A stretch of DNA of 64,000 nt from Candidatus Bipolaricaulis sibiricus (GCA_004102645.1 CP034928.1:372001-436000), one strand, 5' to 3'; positions 25,095-33,842 are shown, numbered from the stretch's first letter. Numbers and translations are program-made. The notes: generated from the letters alone by a model not told the origin.

Positions 25095-26180
25095 TTAGGA
25101 GGTGCGAGGGATGACCCACGCGCTCTCCGCAGAGAAGAAGAGCTCGAGTTCCTCTCCGGCAACAGGCAGTTGCTGCTCGACTGGGTTGAACATAACCGCG
25201 TTCACCCGTTGGCCGGCCACGAGTTGCAGCTCGTACTCCACGTGCGACCCGAGGAACACGTACTTCAAGACCTCTCCCCGTAGGCTGTTCGGGCGCCCAT
25301 CCTTGGTCTCGAAGAGCGACTCCGGTCTGAGGACGATGCTGGCCGGATCTCCAGGCGACAGGGGGCCAGAAGGGATTCCCGTCAGGGCCTTGCCCAGCGC
25401 CTCGCATGCCAAGGTCACCGTGCGGCCCTGTGCAGACACCACTGTTCCGTGGAGGAAGTTGACCCGTCCGATGAAGGCAGCCACGAAGCTGTTCTGCGGC
25501 CGTGCATAGATCTCAAACGGGCTCCCGATCTGCATCACCTTGCCCTGATCCATCACCACGATGAGGTCGGAGATGCTCATGGCTTCCGCCTGGTCGTGGG
25601 TGACGTAGACGCTCGTGATCGAGACCTCCTGCTGAATGCGGCGGATCTCAAGCCTCATCGACTCTCTGAGCCTCGCATCGAGGTTCGACAGCGGCTCATC
25701 GAACAGAAGGACGCGTGGCTCCATGACTAGACTTCGTGCGAGGGCTACTCGCTGCTGTTGACCACCAGACAGCTGCTCGGGGCGGCGTCGCTCCAGTCCT
25801 TCGAGTCCTACGAGCGAGACCATCTCTGCGATCTTTGCGCGCATGACCCTTCGGTTCAGTCCTCTCAGCTTCAAGCCGAACGCGATGTTGCCTTCTACGG
25901 TGAGGTGGGGGAACAGCGCGTAGCTCTGGAACACCATCGAGATGTTCCTTTTGTTGGGCGGCATGTTCGTGACATCGACCCCGTCCAGCAGGACACGACC
26001 GCTTGTAGGCACCTCGAATCCGGCGATGATCCGGAGGGTCGTTGTCTTCCCGCAGCCTGACGGCCCAAGGAGGGTTACGAACTGACCTCGGCTGATCGTC
26101 TGGTTGAACCGCTCGACGGCGACCGTCTCCACCCCGTAGGATGTGAAGACCTTCCGCACATCGCGAAGCACAAGGCTCAT
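25095..26180 (-). CDS. Iron(III)/polyamine-type ABC transporter ATPase
   Basis: A 361-residue ATPase of the CUT1/FbpC/PotA class with Walker A (GPSGCGKTTTLRI), signature (LSGGQQQRVALARS), Walker B (LLFDEPLSNLD) and a C-terminal TOBE domain from about residue 240 (NFLHGTVVSAQGRTVTL onward). A GAGGTGAT site precedes the ATG. It starts seven bases after the permease gene and energises uptake with the two upstream gene products. The substrate follows the binding protein, most likely ferric iron. Confidence 0.88.
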   Translation of the reverse strand: MSLVLRDVRKVFTSYGVETVAVERFNQTISRGQFVTLLGPSGCGKTTTLRIIAGFEVPTSGRVLLDGVDVTNMPPNKRNISMVFQSYALFPHLTVEGNIAFGLKLRGLNRRVMRAKIAEMVSLVGLEGLERRRPEQLSGGQQQRVALARSLVMEPRVLLFDEPLSNLDARLRESMRLEIRRIQQEVSITSVYVTHDQAEAMSISDLIVVMDQGKVMQIGSPFEIYARPQNSFVAAFIGRVNFLHGTVVSAQGRTVTLACEALGKALTGIPSGPLSPGDPASIVLRPESLFETKDGRPNSLRGEVLKYVFLGSHVEYELQLVAGQRVNAVMFNPVEQQLPVAGEELELFFSAESAWVIPRTS

Positions 26181-26186
26181 CTCACA

Positions 26187-27881
26187 TCACCTCTGCCCAA
26201 GGCCGCCACTGCGGGCCAAGCTCACCTGGTTCCGAAGGAAGATCTTCAGCAGACCGACGAAGCCCATGATGATCCCAATCAGAACCACTGAGAACGCGCA
26301 CGCCTCCGACAGCCGGCCCGAGTCGCTCTGGCTCAGGATCTGTACGGTGATCAGGTTCCAGCGAGCCGAAACGAGGAAGATCGCGGCGCTGATCGCCGTC
26401 ATCGCGCGGACGAATGCAAACACCAACGCTGAGAAGAAGGCAGGGATGATGAGAGGGAGTGTGACCTTGGCAAACACCTGCCGGCTGTTGGCTCCCAGCG
26501 TGTACGCGGCTTCCTCAATCGCCGGGTCGACTTGGTTCAGAAGCGCGACCCCCGCCTGGATTCCCACGGGCATGTAGCGAAAAACGAAGTTCAACACGAT
26601 GATCGCGAGTGTTCCCGTCAGAAGCAGGGGCGGGCTGTTGAACGCGAGGATGTACCCGATCCCTATCACTGTGCCTGGGATAGCAAAGCTGAGTAGGGAT
26701 GTGAATTCCATCAGCCTGCGGCCCGGGAACACCTTCCGCACAAGCAGGAACGCCATGATCATCCCCAACAGCGCCGATATCGGGGTTGAGGTGAACGCGA
26801 CGACCAGGGTGTCGCGGATCGCCTTCATCCCGACGTCGAAGACGTACACGAAGTTCTGCAGGGTGAGCGTGTTGTTCATCCCCCACGCCCGAACGAAGGC
26901 TCCCCAGAAGATCGTCCCGTAGATGGCCAGGATGAAGGCGGCGAGGAGCATACACAGTGCGAACAGAATCCACTTCACTGGGGTGCTCACGCTCTTCAGG
27001 ACCGAGGTTGTCGGCTTGCCAGTCACGGTGACGTATCGCTTGCGGCTCACCCAGTACTTCTGCAGGAGGAACGCGATTGCTGATGGAATGAGAAGCCAGA
27101 CGGCGAGCGCTGCACCACCGCGTGTGTCGAACATCCCCGTGATCTGAAGATACGCCTGCACAGACAGCACGGGAAACTTGCTGCCAGCGAGGATGAGCGG
27201 ATTACCGAAGTCGGCTAGCGACTCAATGAACAGGACGAGCATCGTGCTGGCGATGCCAGGAATGGACATCGGGAGGATCACCTTGCGGAACGCCTGCCAC
27301 CGGTTCGCTCCGAGGTTCAGGGCAGCATCCTCGAGGGTAGGGCTAATTGTACTGATCACGCCGTCGAGCGTGATGAACGCCACCGGGAAGAAGCACATCA
27401 CTTGCGCAATCATGAGGCCCCACAGTCCGTACACCGGGAAGTTGCGTATCCCGAAGATCCCCGCAGTGATCAGACCGTTGAAGCCGAACAGCATGATGAT
27501 CGAGAGTGCGCCAACGAACGGGGGGAAGACGATGGGTAGAACTGCGATCGCTCTAAGGAAGCCTTTGAGTGGGGAATCGGTGCGGTTGACGGTGTAGGCG
27601 AACAGGTACCCCACAAGCATGCCGAACACCGCTGTCAGCCCGCCCACGAGAAGGCTGTTGAAGAACCCCTGTCGCATGTACCGATTGGAGAACGCCCGTG
27701 TGTAGGCGCCTACGTCGAACTGCCCCTGTCGGTCGGTGAGGCTGATCACGAACACGCGCACCACGGGGAATACGATGAACACGGCGAGCAAAGCGAAGAT
27801 GAGGAGGATGATCGTCAGCAGTAGGGGGTCCTTGAGGAGGTTCACAAGACGATTGCGGCTCTCCTCGCTGCGCATGGGCAT
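26187..27881 (-). CDS. Iron(III)-type ABC transporter permease, fused double permease
   Basis: A 564-residue FbpB-like protein in which two BPD_transp_1 permease halves are fused, giving about twelve membrane helices. The EAA loops that touch the ATPase are seen as LEDAALNLGANRWQAFRKV (residues about 195-213) and IEEAAYTLGANSRQVFAKV (about 455-473). This fused form is characteristic of ferric iron importers; related phosphonate systems share it. It is separated from the binding-protein gene by a strong hairpin, so it is probably less expressed. Confidence 0.9.
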   Translation of the reverse strand: MPMRSEESRNRLVNLLKDPLLLTIILLIFALLAVFIVFPVVRVFVISLTDRQGQFDVGAYTRAFSNRYMRQGFFNSLLVGGLTAVFGMLVGYLFAYTVNRTDSPLKGFLRAIAVLPIVFPPFVGALSIIMLFGFNGLITAGIFGIRNFPVYGLWGLMIAQVMCFFPVAFITLDGVISTISPTLEDAALNLGANRWQAFRKVILPMSIPGIASTMLVLFIESLADFGNPLILAGSKFPVLSVQAYLQITGMFDTRGGAALAVWLLIPSAIAFLLQKYWVSRKRYVTVTGKPTTSVLKSVSTPVKWILFALCMLLAAFILAIYGTIFWGAFVRAWGMNNTLTLQNFVYVFDVGMKAIRDTLVVAFTSTPISALLGMIMAFLLVRKVFPGRRLMEFTSLLSFAIPGTVIGIGYILAFNSPPLLLTGTLAIIVLNFVFRYMPVGIQAGVALLNQVDPAIEEAAYTLGANSRQVFAKVTLPLIIPAFFSALVFAFVRAMTAISAAIFLVSARWNLITVQILSQSDSGRLSEACAFSVVLIGIIMGFVGLLKIFLRNQVSLARSGGLGQR

Positions 27882-27905
27882 CGGTCGTCTCCCCGGGACA
27901 AGAGA

Positions 27906-27930
27906 AGGGGAGGGGGGTACCCCCTCCCCT
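27906..27930 (-). terminator. Hairpin between binding-protein and permease genes
   Basis: An 11-bp stem (AGGGGAGGGGG / CCCCCTCCCCT, loop of three) starts a dozen bases after the binding-protein stop. On the minus strand the tail is TCTCTTGTCC. It probably acts as a partial terminator and mRNA stabiliser that sets the binding protein above the permease and ATPase. Confidence 0.7.
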
Positions 27931-27941
27931 GTACGCCCAAG

Positions 27942-28946
27942 CTAGTACGGCAGAACCTCGTTGATCCAGCGCTCCACTAGCCGTGCCTTGTTCTGGGCTG
28001 CCCACGCACTGTCGACCGGAAGCAGGCGGATCGTTGACAGGGGCTGCAGGCTGCCGAAGTCCACGTCAGACCGGATAGGGTAGAAGTACGTTTTCACATC
28101 CACGATTGTCTGCTGCCCGGCAGGCGAAACGATCCAGTCGATCAGCTGCTGGGCCGCAGCGAGGTTCTTTGCGCCCTTCAGGATCGAAACGGACGCAACC
28201 TCGTACGGCACCCCCTCCTTCGGGAAGACGACGGTTACTGGGTAGCCCTGTTCCATGAACTGGAAGAATGCTGGTGTGAACTGGATCCCGACTGCGCACT
28301 GCCCCGGCCCAACCGCCTTCGAGGGACCCGTCCCGCTCTGGGTGTAGGTCTGGATGTTCGGAGCCAAGTTCCGCAGGTACTGGAAAGCTCCATCCTCACC
28401 GTACACCTGGATGAGACCCGTGATGAAGCTGTAGGCCGTCCCCGAGGCCTGTGGGTTCGGATACTGAATCATCTTTGCGAACGCGGGGTTCAGAAGATCG
28501 TCCCACGACTCCGGCATGGGAGCGCCGATCTGTTTGAGTACGTTTGTGTTGATCCCGATGCCCAAGGGGTTCATATAGATCGGGTGATAGTACCCATCTA
28601 CATCGTAGAACTCCGGAGACACACCGTAGACCGCCAGGGTCTTGTAAGGCTGGGTGAACCCGCGCTCCTTGGCGATGACATGGTTCTCCAGAGGTGCCCC
28701 GAACCAGACGTCGGCTTGCGGGTTGGCGAGTTCGGCCTCGATTCGAGCCAGAGCCGGCCCGGACGAGAGGAACACGAAGTCAACGGCGATGCCTGTCGCT
28801 TTTGAGAACGCGTTGAGAATGAGGCGCGCATTGGCTTCGTCCACGCTGGAGTAGACCACGAGCCTCTGTGCGAAGCCAGCGATGCCGACGGCCGCGACCA
28901 CTAGCGCCGCAACCAACAGGTTGAACCACTTCCTCCGTACGTACAT
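27942..28946 (-). CDS. Periplasmic Fe(III)-type solute-binding protein
   Basis: A 334-residue binding protein. The signal peptide (LLVAALVVAAVGIAGFAQ) is followed by RLVVYSSVDEANARLILNAF, the opening strand of the FbpA/FutA ferric-binding class. Later segments such as NPLGIGINTNVLKQIG and PESWDDLLNPAFAKMIQYPN belong to the same family. There is no lipobox. AGGAGG lies seven bases before the ATG at 28946. Related proteins bind 2-aminoethylphosphonate or other anions, so iron is likely but not proven. Confidence 0.87.
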   Translation of the reverse strand: MYVRRKWFNLLVAALVVAAVGIAGFAQRLVVYSSVDEANARLILNAFSKATGIAVDFVFLSSGPALARIEAELANPQADVWFGAPLENHVIAKERGFTQPYKTLAVYGVSPEFYDVDGYYHPIYMNPLGIGINTNVLKQIGAPMPESWDDLLNPAFAKMIQYPNPQASGTAYSFITGLIQVYGEDGAFQYLRNLAPNIQTYTQSGTGPSKAVGPGQCAVGIQFTPAFFQFMEQGYPVTVVFPKEGVPYEVASVSILKGAKNLAAAQQLIDWIVSPAGQQTIVDVKTYFYPIRSDVDFGSLQPLSTIRLLPVDSAWAAQNKARLVERWINEVLPY

Positions 28947-29618
28947 AGATTCCTCCTGGTGATACTCTGGCGATGCAAGGAATCGTACCCGGGGCAACGC
29001 GGCGAGGCAACGAGCAAAGGCTTGCACGTTGCCCAGGGCGGCGGCATGAGAGCCACCAGCGCGCTTGGGGGCTTGGCTTGCCAACGCTACCCTGCGGTTG
29101 CTTGCACGCGGCGCTGTCACAGGTTCGAAAGGAGAGGCGGGGAGACCATGAGAACAGTGAACGGTGATCTGAGCTTCGCCGCCTCCTGCTGAGCGCTCTA
29201 GCCTCACTCTGCACCCTCTTCCGGTACGGTAGCCGTAACCCTCGCGCTCCCAAGCGGGCATCCATCGCGATGTTCGGGACGGAACTCGGACGTGCCCTCC
29301 CGCGGGGGAACCCTCAGCACGAGGGACATGAACAAGAGATGGGCTGACGAGGATTGGGGCGGTACCCCGAAGAGCGAATCGAGGAGCATGCGATCCGCTG
29401 GCTGCGTTCGCGGATGAGGGCCACATCAGCGCTGTGGTCTGCACAGTGAAGAGCGGGGGGGGTGCACGACCAGGCCACTGGCACCCCGATGCGGGTACCA
29501 GCTGGCTTCCGCTGCGCCTCGCAGCCACGACGGAGGTAGCCCGGGGGAAGTGCCTCTCCCACGGATGGGACGCCCACGCTGGGGTCTGTCCTGGGAACGG
29601 TCCAGCGTGGAGCCCTGG
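28947..29618. other. 672-bp region without a convincing gene
   Basis: Apart from the ABC-operon promoter at the left end I see no supported gene. A 14-codon frame at 29147-29191 (MRTVNGDLSFAASC) has an AAGGAG-type site but nothing downstream to regulate. Other short frames lack ribosome sites. The stretch may be decayed sequence, like the pseudogene 1 kb to the right. Confidence 0.4.
28982..29010 (-). promoter_or_regulatory. Promoter of the iron-type ABC operon
   Basis: On the minus strand TTGCCT (29005-29010), 17 bases, then TACGAT (28982-28987), giving a leader of about 30 bases that carries the AGGAGG site. No clear Fur-box palindrome was recognised. Confidence 0.5.
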
Positions 29619-29723
29619 TTACGCCTTCGCTTCGCGTTTCTCTTTCTTTGCCGCGCGCTTCTCCTTCAGCGTCTTCTGTGGCGGTTTCTTCTTGTCCTTT
29701 CGCGTATCCAATGACTTCGCCAT
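29619..29723 (-). CDS. Small Lys/Arg-rich protein, 34 residues
   Basis: Minus-strand ATG at 29723 with a good site (GGGAGGT six bases upstream) opens a 34-codon frame ending TAA. It starts MAKSLDTRKDKKKPP and ends KRAAKKEKREAKA, with about half the residues basic. Very similar short basic proteins (MAKS.DT.KD.KK pattern, from memory) occur as conserved hypotheticals in many bacteria. A nucleic-acid or ribosome partner is plausible; no function is established. It stands alone with no neighbour in operon. Confidence 0.65.
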   Translation of the reverse strand: MAKSLDTRKDKKKPPQKTLKEKRAAKKEKREAKA

Positions 29724-30119
29724 CGTGGACCTCCCAGTGAAGACCGTGGCTTTGGAGTGGCCTCATGCAGCGCCAGAGCTGGAGGATACACGTCGGCTGG
29801 GCACGAGGGCAACTCGCGGGCTGGCAGGCCGGGTGAGGGTCCGGTGAGCCCCAGATCTGGCGCACGTGGCCCGGCGGCAAGCAGCTCCGCAATCGGTGGA
29901 CCGGGATTCGCTGTCCGTGATCGTTCGGCCCACGGACAGCGGACGGCCACCACGGTTCGTGCCACGGGTCCCGGGCTCCGTGGCGGTGGCTACGCCGCTA
30001 GCTGTGTCCGGTGCGTCACGGGCTCCACGGATCTCTTGGGCCGACCGGAGCGGTCGTTGGGCGGGGGTGGCTGACGCATCTCGGGGTGGCCGGAGCCGCC
30101 TGCAACCCCAGCGTGGCGG
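29724..30119. other. 396-bp region without a recognised gene
   Basis: High-GC sequence between the small basic protein and the S66 pseudogene. Open frames on both strands translate to low-complexity Arg/Gly/Ser/Pro strings without ribosome sites. It may include eroded sequence upstream of the pseudogene. Confidence 0.4.
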
Positions 30120-31160
30120 TTGGCTGTCCAGTCTCCGAAGCCCCTCGGTTCCGGGGATCTCAGCGCGATCACGGCCCCGTCGTCGGGTGTGGGGAACGTT
30201 GAGATCCCTAGATTGGAACTTGTTTTGGAGCATCTACGCGGTCAGGGGTTCGAGGTGATCGAAGGGGAGTGCCTCCGCAAGGAGTGGACAGGTGCCAGCG
30301 TGCCCAGCGATCGCCGTGCACGGGAGTTGGCTCGCTTCCTCACCGATCCGCGGGCGGCCGCGGTGTCCCCTCCGTGAGAAGGAGAACTGGCGATCGAGCT
30401 CCTTGCCAGGTCGACTTTGAGGGGCTGCGGCTGGCGACGCCGAAGTGGCTCCTTGGCCACTCGGATCTGAGCACGCCCCAGATGGCCTTGACCATTGTCT
30501 CAGGCTGGGCGACGGCCCACGGACCCAACCTGATGGATCTTGCCCCGAGCCAGACTGACTCCCTGATCGCGTCGGCAGTGAGAATCCTGGGCTCCGATCT
30601 CTCTGCTCCGGTTACGCAGCGTGGGTCGACGCGCCACCAGGTCGACGGGAGCGATGTCCGGATCCGTCCGCATGTTCCCTTGAACCTGACGGAGCCGACG
30701 GTGTGGAAAAGGTTGGACAGGTCGGGTCAGCGAACCGGTTCGCCGGCCGGTTGATTGGGGACGGTCTGGATACGCTCCTCCACCTGGTAGGAACGACCTA
30801 TGGGGACATCCCCCGTTTCGGTCGCGAGTTCGCGCATGATGGAACGATCCTGTACCCTGAAGACGCCAAGATGGCCCCTGTGGCCCTGATCCGTACGCTT
30901 GGGGGCGGTGGTTCGAAGGGCTGTCTGGGTTGATGTTCGGAAGGAGTGGTGGCCCCCATCCTCACGATCCCGAACACCTCACGTACGTCGAGGCCCTCCA
31001 CGCCGTTCTCGCTGGCGCTCCGTATCCGGTCCTGGATGACGTTGACATCGGTCATCGGCCACCGCAGCTCACGTTGATCAATGGCCCGTTCGCGCAGGTT
31101 GTCTTTGAGGCGGGGGGAGGTCGGGTTGTCCAGACAAGGCACGCACCGGGATCGTCGTGA
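30120..31160 (+). pseudogene. Decayed S66-family LD-carboxypeptidase/MccF-like gene
   Basis: Four consecutive pieces in changing frames together spell one S66 peptidase. Piece 1 (from a TTG at 30120) contains SGDLSAITAPSSGVG and LELVLEHLRGQGFEVIEG and ends at a TGA (30375-30377) where PPW is expected before the GELAIELL segment. Piece 2 (about 30410-30700) has FEGLRLATPKWLLGHSDLST, TAHGPNLMDLAP and LNLTEPTVWKRLD. Piece 3 (about 30710-30905) has FAGRLIGDGLDTLLHLVGT. Piece 4 (about 30906-31160) has RWFEGLSGLMFGRS and DVDIGHRPPQLTLINGP with the catalytic histidine region. One nonsense codon and at least three frameshifts make it inactive. The family cleaves LD bonds in murein peptides or microcin C-type conjugates. 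Confidence 0.8.
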
Positions 31161-31304
31161 GACAGCGGAGTCTGTCGACGAAATGTCCTGTCCCGCGGCC
31201 GTTGGGAGCTCGGCTCGCAACTCGGCGCGGCACCTAGACGCGTGCCCCCGCGTGGGAGTTGCCCTCGGTGCGGGGGCACGGTCCGAAACAGCGAATCGAG
31301 CGGC

Positions 31305-31904
31305 CTACTTGCCTCCACCGATGATGTAGTATGGCTGAAGGCAGCACGGGTCGCAGCAGGGATCGCAGCACGGGCCGATCACGGGAAGCGCAGACAGCTT
31401 GAGGTGGGGATCGCAGATCGGGACACCGCACGGCTTGGAGGGTCGGGAGCATAGGGAAGAACGGCAGTACGACCTATCCGCAATCCTAACGTAGGACTGA
31501 AGAGCCTTCCCATCTGATGTCCGCACCGTGATGAGATAGAACCCTGGGCCCACCTGTATGCCGGCGGAGGTCTTCTGATGCCACAGGATGACGGTGGTCG
31601 CACTCACCGGTATGGCGTAGGTGTGCTCGTGGACAACCGCTCCTCCCAACGCCTGCACTGACCAACCCGTGATCTGCAGGGTGACCGGGCAGCAGCAGCC
31701 GCGGCCCACGGGTACCACCACTTCGATCACGATGGGCTCACCGAGCCAGAACCCGTCGTAGCACGACGGCTCGGGTGGTGAAGGGGGACAACACGGGGGC
31801 GGAGGACATACTGCAGGAGGAGGACACGACTGGACCCACTGCCCCCACACCAACCCCCCGCCCAGCACAAGACCTGCAAGGATCAACAGAGCCACCCGGT
31901 TCAT
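31305..31904 (-). CDS. Secreted Cys/Pro-rich protein of unknown function
   Basis: A 199-residue exported protein that I do not recognise. The signal peptide is MNRVALLILAGLVLGGGLVWG. It is followed by a Pro/Cys block (SCPPPAVCPPPPCCPPSPPE). The middle is beta-like: EPIVIEVVVPVGRGCCCPV and VGPGFYLITVRTSDGKALQS. The tail is a cysteine cluster (GPCCDPCCDPCC) then LQPYYIIGGGK. More than 20 cysteines suggest heavy disulfide cross-linking or metal binding at the cell surface. GAGGTGAT precedes the ATG. It stands alone between the S66 pseudogene and a metallo-hydrolase gene. Confidence 0.65.
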   Translation of the reverse strand: MNRVALLILAGLVLGGGLVWGQWVQSCPPPAVCPPPPCCPPSPPEPSCYDGFWLGEPIVIEVVVPVGRGCCCPVTLQITGWSVQALGGAVVHEHTYAIPVSATTVILWHQKTSAGIQVGPGFYLITVRTSDGKALQSYVRIADRSYCRSSLCSRPSKPCGVPICDPHLKLSALPVIGPCCDPCCDPCCLQPYYIIGGGK

Positions 31905-32044
31905 GCGGTATCACCTCGGGATCATTGTAGCGAGACGGGGGTGCGGAGTTCGTGATGCAGGCTACGCTCGACCAGGCGACCGGCCAGGGTCGATGGCGGG
32001 CGGTGTCGGCGCGCGGAGGTTGGGATTTCACGGAGCGCAGCCTG

Positions 32045-32725
32045 TTAGGCCAAGTTCCGGATCCGGACCTCGATCTCAGGGTGGTCCTTCAGCAGCTCGA
32101 CGAGGCGAGACGTGACGGTTGCCCCGTAGTGGTATGGGTAGAGGATGCGAGGGCGTATCGCCGCGGCGACCTCGGCCACCATCTCCGGCGTCATCGTGTA
32201 GGGGAGGTTCATGGGCAGGAACGCGACGTCGATACCCCGCAGGGTTCTCAGTTCGGGCGTGTTCTCGGTATCACCCGCGACCAACACGCGTAGGTCTCCG
32301 AAGTCGATCACGTACCCATTGCCATCTCCTCGAGGATGGAACGGATGGCCGTTCTCCCGCAGGTGCAGGATGTTGTATGCCGGGATGGCCTCGATCGCCA
32401 CGCCCTGGACGACGCGCCGTTCTCCGTTGCGCAGAGGGGTCCCTCCTGGAACTCGCTCCAGGCAGTGCTCGGGGCAGACGACTCTCGTGGCAGAGGTTCG
32501 CACGTCCGCCAGCGCCTCGGGATCAAGATGGTCGCGGTGGTCGTGGGTGATCAGGATGAGGTCGGCTTTGGGCAGCGTCGCGTAATTGGCGACCCGGCTG
32601 AACGGGTCTACGTAGATCCGCTTCCCTCGATAGGTGAACAGCAGGGAGCCGTGGCCGAGGAAGGTGATCCGCAGCTCCCCCGCTGCTGTCGAGAAGACGT
32701 CGGTCTGGAAGGCCTGTTCGCTCAT
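32045..32725 (-). CDS. Metallo-beta-lactamase-fold hydrolase (UPF0173-like)
   Basis: A 226-residue cytosolic hydrolase. The metal site is visible as THDHRDHLD (residues about 60-68), with FLGHGSLLFTYRGKRIYVDP near the N-terminus, the AGDTENTPEL aspartate and the late YPYHYG histidine. These match the UPF0173/UlaG-like branch of the superfamily, whose substrates are mostly unknown. The ATG at 32725 has GGAGGGG just upstream; the frame remains open far upstream without coding character. Confidence 0.82.
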   Translation of the reverse strand: MSEQAFQTDVFSTAAGELRITFLGHGSLLFTYRGKRIYVDPFSRVANYATLPKADLILITHDHRDHLDPEALADVRTSATRVVCPEHCLERVPGGTPLRNGERRVVQGVAIEAIPAYNILHLRENGHPFHPRGDGNGYVIDFGDLRVLVAGDTENTPELRTLRGIDVAFLPMNLPYTMTPEMVAEVAAAIRPRILYPYHYGATVTSRLVELLKDHPEIEVRIRNLA

Positions 32726-32929
32726 GTCCCCTCCGTGGCCGCCGGTGGGGCCCTCTGGGGCCTGCCAGGGCGGGCGGCCCCCATCGTAGCAGCTGCCCTC
32801 ACCGGTCTGCCACGCCCGACCCGGCCCGCGGCTCGGCCGGACGGCCCTGCCCTGCCCACCGGCTGCGGCGCACTGCCCCTCACCTCGATGCCGAACGGTG
32901 TGTCGCGGAGGGGGGCGGGAACCTTCCTC

Positions 32930-32952
32930 AGGCGGGGAGGGCCTCCCCGCCT
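32930..32952 (-). terminator. GC-rich hairpin downstream of the thioredoxin gene
   Basis: A perfect 10-bp stem AGGCGGGGAG / CTCCCCGCCT with a three-base loop lies 67 bases after the thioredoxin stop. Further GC inverted repeats (GGGCTCCCCGGGGAGGC region) lie between the two. The whole 32726-33018 gap carries no gene. Confidence 0.45.
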
Positions 32953-33018
32953 CCGCGGGCCCGGCCCCGGGCTCCCCGGGGAGGCTTCCCGGAGCGAGGG
33001 CGTGGGGTGGGTGGCGCC

Positions 33019-33618
33019 CTACAGCCAGGGGGAGAGGATGTCGTCGGTTAGGGTGTCGGGATGCCCGATGAACCGGATGACCCCCATCCGGTCTAGGAAC
33101 ACGGTTCTCGGTATGGACTCGATGCCGTACTGATGGGCGATGGCCCGCGTCTCGTTGAACGGGGCCCACAGGTTGATGAAACCGTGAATGCCGAACGAGT
33201 CGAGGAATCGCGCTGCATCCTCCCTCCGGTAGTCAAGGCTCACCGCGATGACCTTCAGCCCCGTTGCCGCGTGCCTTTGGCGGAGTGCCTCGAGCTTGGG
33301 TACGGAGGCTTGGCACGGCCTACACCAGCTGGCCCAGAAGTCGAGGATGACCGGACATCCACGAAACGAGGACAAGCTCACCGCTGCCCCGGAGAAGTCA
33401 GGAAGGGAGAAGTCGGGGGCCCGCTGCCCGACCTTCGCTCCGACCTCGACCCCGGCCCCGACCGCGGTCACGGGGGGGCAGCTGGGCTCCGACGCCCGGA
33501 CGAGCGGCGACGACCCTCTCCACCCAGCAGAGATGGCCAGACCTGCTCCGACCCCGACCGCGACCGCTGCGAACACGATCTTGAGTGGTGTGACCCGTGC
33601 TGATCGCCGCGCGTTCAT
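33019..33618 (-). CDS. Membrane-anchored TlpA-type thioredoxin
   Basis: A 199-residue thiol-disulfide oxidoreductase of the TlpA/ResA/AhpC-TSA type. An N-terminal hydrophobic segment (IVFAAVAVGVGAGLAISAG, residues 14-32) anchors it outside the membrane. The active site is FWASWCRPCQAS (Cys-Arg-Pro-Cys, residues about 98-101) and the cis-proline is in ESIPRTVFLD. It probably keeps extracytoplasmic cysteines reduced, for example in cytochrome or Cys-rich proteins. A TAGCGT box six bases before the ATG and no Shine-Dalgarno sequence hint at a leaderless message, though the -35 is weak. Confidence 0.87.
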   Translation of the reverse strand: MNARRSARVTPLKIVFAAVAVGVGAGLAISAGWRGSSPLVRASEPSCPPVTAVGAGVEVGAKVGQRAPDFSLPDFSGAAVSLSSFRGCPVILDFWASWCRPCQASVPKLEALRQRHAATGLKVIAVSLDYRREDAARFLDSFGIHGFINLWAPFNETRAIAHQYGIESIPRTVFLDRMGVIRFIGHPDTLTDDILSPWL

Positions 33619-33754
33619 GGGGCAACGCTACCCGAGGGACCGTGGACTTCCCATGAATCGCCGGCGGAATCGTGGTGGATGCGGTGATCAGACCGGCCCA
33701 TTGCAGAGTGGGACCCTCGGGGCGAGAATGAACCGCCCCCGTGGGGGCACCGTG

Positions 33755-33842
33755 GGAGGGATGGGTGAGCGGACGAAACCGCCGGTCTTGAAAACCGGTG
33801 AGCCGAAAGGCTCCGTGGGTTCGAATCCCACTCCCTCCGCCA
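33755..33842 (+). tRNA. tRNA-Ser (anticodon TGA)
   Basis: Class II tRNA: acceptor GGAGGGA / TCCCTCC, anticodon stem CCGGT / ACCGG with loop CTTGAAA (anticodon TGA), a long variable arm GAGCC-GAAA-GGCTC, and T arm GTGGG-TTCGAAT-CCCAC. Discriminator G33839 is followed by an encoded CCA (33840-33842), unlike the tRNA-Gln at 22064. Confidence 0.95.

Noticed and set aside
28947-29010. Fur-box iron operator before the binding-protein gene
   Set aside because: No inverted repeat close to the Fur consensus is present; the only clear element is a -35/-10 promoter.
29147-29191. 14-codon frame MRTVNGDLSFAASC with a ribosome-site-like sequence
   Set aside because: No downstream gene on that strand for it to regulate and no homology; most likely chance.
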